Source: Polyangium sp. 15x6
Lineage (GTDB): Bacteria; Myxococcota_A; Polyangia; Polyangiales; Polyangiaceae
NCBI RefSeq assembly: GCF_029960785.1
Contig: NZ_JASBQE010000017.1
Coordinates: forward strand, 101,576 to 165,575
Reading direction: 5' to 3'
Length of the DNA stretch: 64,000 bases
Made by a program: the position numbers and the translations under genes. Of this stretch, positions 63,367 through 64,000 are shown one piece after another (positions within the stretch are counted from its first letter, which is position 1; every line of letters begins with the position of its first letter). The notes under the pieces are model-generated. The model saw nothing but the letters and a program-made list of their open reading frames with translations. It had not been told where the DNA came from and ran no database searches.

Positions 63367-64000
63367 TCAGCGGAAGGAGAACCGGACCTCGTGGTCGCAG
63401 ATCCGGAACGAGTCGCCTTCGCCGATCGCCTTGCGCGTGATGCGCTGGCCGTTGAACTCGACGCCGTTCGTCGAGCCCATGTCGACCATGTAGTACTGGC
63501 CGTTCAGGTACTCGACCATCGCGTGCTGGCGCGAGACGTTCGGGTCCTTGATCGTCAGGTCGCTCGACTGCTTGCCGCGGCCGATGATGAAGCGGTCCTT
63601 GTTCACGACGCTCCGCTCGCCCGCGTAGTACGCGAAGAGCGGGATCGCGCCCGGGATGCCGCCGGCCGCGGAGGGCGCAGGCGCAGGCGGAGCCGGAGGC
63701 GGTCCCGGAGGCGCCATGTTGCCGTACTGCGGCGGAGGCGGCGGCGGCGGAGCCCCGAAGCCAATCGCCGAGGGAGGTCCCGGCGGCGGAGGCGGCGGCG
63801 CACCCATCATCGGAGGTCCCGGCGGCGGAGGCGGCGGCGCACCCATCATCGGGCCCGGCGGGGGCGGCGGAGGCGCGCCCATCATCGAACCCGGCGGCGG
63901 AGGCGGCGGCGCGCCGAGCGACGGCGGAGCCGGCGGCGGGGGCGGGGCGCCCGTGGCCATCGGAGGCACCGGCGTGGCCGGGGGCGGCACCGAGCGCGCG
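63367..64000 (-). CDS. FHA-domain protein with Pro-rich N-terminus, 5' partial
   Basis: The frame is open through the right edge, so the start lies beyond the window. The visible 5' part is a proline tract of PPPPPG and MMGAPPP units encoded by a GC-rich repeat. The C-terminal about 95 residues are an FHA domain (FIIGRGKQSSDLTIKDPNVSRQHAMVEYLNGQYYMVDMGSTNGVEFNG), with the conserved GRG, SRQH and GSTNG residues that bind phosphothreonine. It likely reads Ser/Thr kinase signals. Co-oriented with the L,D-transpeptidase and AarF-type genes. Confidence 0.88.
   Translation of the reverse strand, partial: ARSVPPPATPVPPMATGAPPPPPAPPSLGAPPPPPPGSMMGAPPPPPPGPMMGAPPPPPPGPPMMGAPPPPPPGPPSAIGFGAPPPPPPPQYGNMAPPGPPPAPPAPAPSAAGGIPGAIPLFAYYAGERSVVNKDRFIIGRGKQSSDLTIKDPNVSRQHAMVEYLNGQYYMVDMGSTNGVEFNGQRITRKAIGEGDSFRICDHEVRFSFR

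Overview
The window is very GC-rich, gene-dense DNA from a delta-proteobacterium, most likely a myxobacterium of the Sorangium/Polyangium group. This is inferred from content: many secreted Cys-rich lipoproteins, a long calcium-repeat surface protein with a MYXO-CTERM-like tail, a Hanks-type Ser/Thr kinase, FHA proteins, DUF2169 and VgrG/PAAR genes, an S55 peptidase and many unrecognised genes. There is one tRNA (Ala, anticodon CGC) and no rRNA, CRISPR array, phage or intact insertion sequence.

Layout. 1-8.7 kb: tail of an HTTM membrane protein, tRNA-Ala, a DUF4360 protein, a histidine phosphatase, a 1307-residue repeat protein and a Cys-rich lipoprotein. 8.8-20.5 kb: GNAT acetyltransferase, a coupled hydrolase/acyltransferase pair, an ABC-2 permease pair, oligoribonuclease, a His-rich CDF metal transporter, a TPR-lipoprotein/CAP-domain pair and an MlaD-like protein. 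20.6-33.4 kb: a pseudo-caspase, a multihaem cytochrome fused to a 5'-nucleotidase-like domain, an Rpn-type nuclease, a remnant of a Fis-type regulator, a methyltransferase, a DsbA-like lipoprotein/exonuclease/membrane-protein operon, a response regulator and a metallophosphoesterase. 33.7-40 kb: an S55 peptidase/beta-propeller operon and a Uma2 protein.

40-49.6 kb is the most interesting part. A tail-anchored Ser/Thr kinase and a DUF2169 protein converge on a compact minus-strand type VI secretion cargo module. In transcription order this is: a protein with an LxGC...His deamidase signature, VgrG, PAAR, an FHA-DUF4123 adaptor, a small accessory protein, and an effector ending in a nucleic-acid-deaminase-like CAE...CxxC domain. 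The last five genes are separated by 4 nt or less, or overlap by 4 bp. No convincing immunity gene is present.

49.6-64 kb: more lipoproteins, a 43-bp tandem repeat, a run of about a dozen adjacent DNA hairpins between two convergent genes, a Tat-exported DUF362 protein, a ComEA-like protein, and rph-rdgB-atpZ/I-atpB-atpE (F0 a and c only, without b or F1 genes). It ends with a minus-strand FHA / L,D-transpeptidase / AarF-UbiB group.

Regulation. Genes fall into two start classes. Some have a Shine-Dalgarno sequence. At least sixteen instead carry a TANNNT-like box 6-9 nt before the start codon and no Shine-Dalgarno, which predicts leaderless transcripts. This pattern also decides several start codons.
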